In this document: positions 48,640-51,059 of the stretch, one piece after another | Position numbering within the stretch: the first letter of the stretch is position 1 | How the letters are laid out: every line of letters begins with the position of its first letter | Assembly (NCBI GenBank): GCA_947628735.1 | Contig: CANRAY010000001.1 | Location: 138,391-189,449 of the forward strand | DNA from: an uncultured Clostridia bacterium | Lineage (GTDB): Bacteria > Bacillota > Clostridia > TANB77 > CAG-508 | Length of the DNA: 51,059 nucleotides | Direction of reading: 5' to 3' | The notes under the pieces: generated by a model | The model's database searches: none | Told to the model about the DNA's origin: nothing | What the model saw: the letters and a program-made list of their open reading frames with translations, nothing else | Program-made: the position numbers and the translations under genes

Positions 48640-50385
48640 TTAATTTAAAAAATAAGGTTTTAGTTTTAATTTTTGTGGATTAAGAATTTTTTGACCATCA
48701 GATAAAAAAGCAAGACAAGAAAACGTCTCTAAATTTTGGGTAAAAAAATTAGTATCATAAATAAAATCAGAGTGTACATATGTATTAATACTTTCGGAAA
48801 TACTAGAATTATTTGAATTAAGGGAATGAGAAAAATAACTATATTTTGTTTCTTTAGCATTTTCAGAAATACTTTTAGAAATTTTTTCTTTATCTTCTTT
48901 TCCAATTTGTTTTTGAATATTTTCAATAGTAAAAATATCATCTGTTCGAAACCACAATTTATTTACTAAACTTTGAATAATTACATTAACAGAATATTGA
49001 TTATTTAAACAGTTTAAAAGAGATGTATAACTTTGAGTAGCAATAATATTAATGCATTTTGCTTCACGACTTTGTGAAAAAAAGTAACTATCACTTGCAG
49101 TACAGTATTCATGATATTCATCAGAAAGAAAAGCAACCGGAGAAAGATCAGAACTTAATGATTTTGAAAGTCTAGTCATGACTTCAGTTTGAAAATCTAA
49201 TTTTAAATAAGCAGAAATAATTTTTGAAAGATTTTTATATTCAGAAATATTCATATTTAATACAACAATTTTTCCATTAAAGAAATCCTTATCAAAACCA
49301 TTAAAATTTAAATCTTCAAGTTTAGGACAAAAAGTTTTATAAACTTCATAATCAGAAATAAAACAATTTGTAATTCTAGTAATTTCAGATTTTAAAATAG
49401 AAAGAGTTCTGTGATCTAAAGAAAAAAACTCTTTTTCAAAAAATTGAAGAGAAGAAAGTAAATTATAAATATCATCTTGAGATAAAAGATTGTGAATAAA
49501 TAAATCTCTTAGAAGAGAAATTTTTTCTTTGTAATATGATTCTTGATTAATTAATTTATGAATTTCCTCAAACGTAACATAACCATTATTATATAAACGG
49601 CATAATTTAATACATTCAGCTAAAATTTGTTCTACTTTATCAAGCCAATAAGATTCTGAATTGTTTGGAGAAAATAATAGTAATATTGTTTTTAAGCGAT
49701 TTGCTAATACGGTCGGTTTTAAATTGGGTTTGTGTAAAGGATTATACTTATATTTTCCACCTAATTCAATAACAATCAAATCATCGAGACGATTATACTT
49801 TTGACAAAATTGTTTAACCTGTAAATAATAATTTCCTTTCACATCTAAAATAAGCATAGGAATTTTTGGAACATAAGAAATTAATTGTTCAGTAAAAGGA
49901 TACATAGCACAAGAAGTCTTGCCAGTACCAATTGTACCAGTAATTAAAAAGTTTTGATATAATCCACTTTCAGAAACAAAAACAGAAGTTTTGGTTGAAA
50001 TGTTCTCACCAACATATAAATTTAAAGGTAGAAAATTTTGAGAAAAATTGGACAAAAATGAGGGCTTTTTAGTGTGGAAAATGTGGATAACTTTACCAAA
50101 AATTCTCAGAAAATTGTGGATAAGTGACATAAAAAGAGATGAATGAAATACTGTAAAAAGAATATGAAAAACAAAAGAAACAATAAAAAAAGAAGAAAAA
50201 AAGGAAGTAAAAACAAATAAAATTTTTAAGTAGAACCATAACTCTGGATTTTCTTTACAAATATCAAAAGGGGATAAACCATAAGAAATAATTATAGATT
50301 GAGAATTCAAAATAGGTTGAAAAAAAGAATATACAGAATAAAACAGAATGAGTCCTAAGATAATGATAAACAAAAAACGTTTTAT
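48640..50385 (-). CDS. virD4: VirD4/TraG-like coupling ATPase
   Basis: About 580 residues. Two N-terminal transmembrane helices, then the ATPase: FLITGTIGTGKTSCAMYPF (Walker A), MLILDVKGNYYLQVKQF, SPVAFLSDEYHEYCTASD (Walker B) and NIIATQSYTSLLNCL. This is the substrate-recruiting coupling protein of T4SS, here in its short soluble-domain form. The first usual start is TTG 50373, but the ribosome site GAAGGTGAT is placed ideally for an in-frame ATA at 50385. Two perfect DnaA boxes lie in its coding sequence. Confidence 0.85.
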   Translation of the reverse strand: MKRFLFIIILGLILFYSVYSFFQPILNSQSIIISYGLSPFDICKENPELWFYLKILFVFTSFFSSFFIVSFVFHILFTVFHSSLFMSLIHNFLRIFGKVIHIFHTKKPSFLSNFSQNFLPLNLYVGENISTKTSVFVSESGLYQNFLITGTIGTGKTSCAMYPFTEQLISYVPKIPMLILDVKGNYYLQVKQFCQKYNRLDDLIVIELGGKYKYNPLHKPNLKPTVLANRLKTILLLFSPNNSESYWLDKVEQILAECIKLCRLYNNGYVTFEEIHKLINQESYYKEKISLLRDLFIHNLLSQDDIYNLLSSLQFFEKEFFSLDHRTLSILKSEITRITNCFISDYEVYKTFCPKLEDLNFNGFDKDFFNGKIVVLNMNISEYKNLSKIISAYLKLDFQTEVMTRLSKSLSSDLSPVAFLSDEYHEYCTASDSYFFSQSREAKCINIIATQSYTSLLNCLNNQYSVNVIIQSLVNKLWFRTDDIFTIENIQKQIGKEDKEKISKSISENAKETKYSYFSHSLNSNNSSISESINTYVHSDFIYDTNFFTQNLETFSCLAFLSDGQKILNPQKLKLKPYFLN

Positions 50386-50537
50386 GAAATCACCTTCTTT
50401 GACTTAATATTTAATTTAGAACCTTGTTTATTGTGGAAAATTTTAATATCGAAAAAAAGATAAATAGAATAAAAAGAAATAAAAGAATTCATAATAAGAA
50501 CAATAAAGAATAAATCAATTAAATTAATCAGGACCAC
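50382..50537 (-). CDS. Small membrane protein heading the T4SS cluster
   Basis: About 51 residues: one or two hydrophobic stretches (LIDLFFIVLIMNSFISFYSIYLFF) and a basic tail. The frame is open to 50567, but the predicted transcription start (about 50549) and the ribosome site GGAAGG (50540-50545) leave only GTG 50537 or CTG 50531 as starts. It ends 4 bp into the virD4 start region. No family recognised. Confidence 0.5.
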   Translation of the reverse strand: MVLINLIDLFFIVLIMNSFISFYSIYLFFDIKIFHNKQGSKLNIKSKKVIS

Positions 50538-50555
50538 CGCCTTCCAATTTTTACC

Positions 50556-50584
50556 ATAATACAACAAAGTTGTAAATTTGTCTA
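50556..50584 (-). promoter_or_regulatory. Promoter of the virD4 cluster with inverted repeat
   Basis: Minus-strand TAGACA (50579-50584), 17-bp spacer, TATTAT (50556-50561). An inverted repeat ACAAC-AAA-GTTGT (50561-50573) sits in the spacer, a possible operator. Confidence 0.5.
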
Positions 50585-50648
50585 TACTTTTTCAAAAAAT
50601 TGTGGTAAAATATTGAAGAAAATTAATAAAGAAAGGAACAATAATAAA

Positions 50649-50834
50649 ATGAAAATAGAAAAGAACATGACAATAGGAGAATTATTAGAAAAATCTCCAG
50701 AAAAAGCAGAATTATTATTAGAAGCAGGTATGCATTGTTTAGGATGTCCAGCATCACAAGCAGAAACATTAGAAGAAGCTTGTGAAGTACATGGAATAGA
50801 TGTAGAAGAATTATTAGAAAAATTAAATGCATAA
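50649..50834 (+). CDS. DUF1858 domain protein
   Basis: 61 residues: MTIGELLEKSPEKAELLLEAGMHCLGCPASQAETLEEACEVHGIDVEELLEKL matches the DUF1858 family (hydrid-cluster/disulfide-like small proteins) with its CxxC. Probably a redox or metal-related accessory; no partner is adjacent. ATG 50649 has AAAGGA about 11 nt upstream. Confidence 0.88.
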   Translation: MKIEKNMTIGELLEKSPEKAELLLEAGMHCLGCPASQAETLEEACEVHGIDVEELLEKLNA

Positions 50835-50908
50835 TAATTATAAATTCTACAATATTATATTGATAATGCACAAATAAACAAAAAATATAAATTTTTTACA
50901 ATTAAGTA

Positions 50909-50979
50909 TTGACAAACTAAAAAAAATAGATTAAAATAGAACTTGCGTTTAGCTAATTTCAAATAGTAAATGCAAGTTC
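50909..50979 (+). promoter_or_regulatory. tRNA-Lys promoter and leader hairpin
   Basis: TTGACA (50909-50914), 17-bp spacer, TAAAAT (50932-50937). The expected transcript starts inside a 13-bp hairpin GAACTTGCGTTTA (50939-50951) / TAAATGCAAGTTC (50967-50979), with one G-U pair, that ends 7 bp before the tRNA. It has no U-tract. Confidence 0.65.
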
Positions 50980-50986
50980 AAAACTT

Positions 50987-51059
50987 GGGTCATTAGCTCA
51001 GGTGGTAGAGCACTTGACTTTTAATCAAGTTGTCCGCGGTTCGAGTCCGCGATGGCTCA
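50987..51059 (+). tRNA. tRNA-Lys (TTT anticodon), at window edge
   Basis: Acceptor GGGTCAT / ATGGCTC (with G-U pairs), D arm TAGCTCAGGTGGTAGAGCA, anticodon arm ACTTGACTTTTAATCAAGT (anticodon TTT), T arm CGCGGTTCGAGTCCGCG. The window stops at the discriminator base, so any encoded CCA is not visible. Confidence 0.95.

Overview
The window reads as the replication-origin region of a very AT-rich, endospore-forming, probably anaerobic member of the Clostridia. Evidence: the canonical order rpmH-rnpA-yidD-yidC-jag-mnmE-mnmG-rsmG-parA-parB-DUF4446 runs leftward and dnaA-dnaN-recF-remB-gyrB-gyrA runs rightward; sporulation genes (spoIIR, spmA, spmB, a GerMN-domain gene) are present; and there is a very large clostridial-type 2-hydroxyacyl-CoA dehydratase activase. 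The origin lies at about 29.2-31.3 kb: DnaA boxes flank dnaA, and a DnaA-trio/AT-rich unwinding region precedes dnaN. No species can be named from the sequence alone.

Left arm (1-29 kb). A tandem AT-rich repeat (1-1 kb) is followed by tRNA-Arg, a TtcA-like tRNA thiolase, phosphoglucomutase, GalU, an unknown protein with its own operator-like palindrome, spoIIR, murA, a YycJ-type metallo-hydrolase and rlmH. A possible structured RNA (about 187 nt) follows, then spmB/spmA, an AbrB-like regulator, rsmI, a tRNA adenine methyltransferase, a GerMN protein, the 1439-residue activase and a DUF4190-type membrane protein. Next come two tRNA-Ser genes, a 1.3-kb AT-rich gap holding the second copy pair of the repeat, and the parAB/mnm/yidC/rpmH block.

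Right arm (29-51 kb). The dnaA-to-gyrB run is interrupted before gyrA by four genes: a small protein resembling the N-terminal part of VirB4-type ATPases, a frameshifted VirB4-like ATPase, an MinD/TadZ-like ATPase and a conserved-looking protein of unknown function. After gyrA come a small coupled gene, a third pair of the AT-rich repeat, and a dnaC/dnaI-like loader plus dnaD-like gene. A second cluster on the minus strand then encodes a VirD4-like coupling ATPase, a VirB2-like pilin candidate, a VirB6/TrbL-like membrane protein and a PrgI-like protein. Together the two clusters make most of a Gram-positive-type type IV secretion apparatus split across gyrA, with no relaxase, integrase or cell-wall hydrolase visible. 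The window ends with a DUF1858 protein and tRNA-Lys.

The strongest unusual signals are three. First, the split, core-genome-embedded T4SS-like system. Second, a degenerate roughly 265-bp AT-rich repeat family present as one pair about 510-540 bp apart at each of three separate intergenic loci. Third, a long-range-paired candidate RNA at 8.9-9.1 kb. Perfect DnaA boxes are also strongly over-represented across the whole window.
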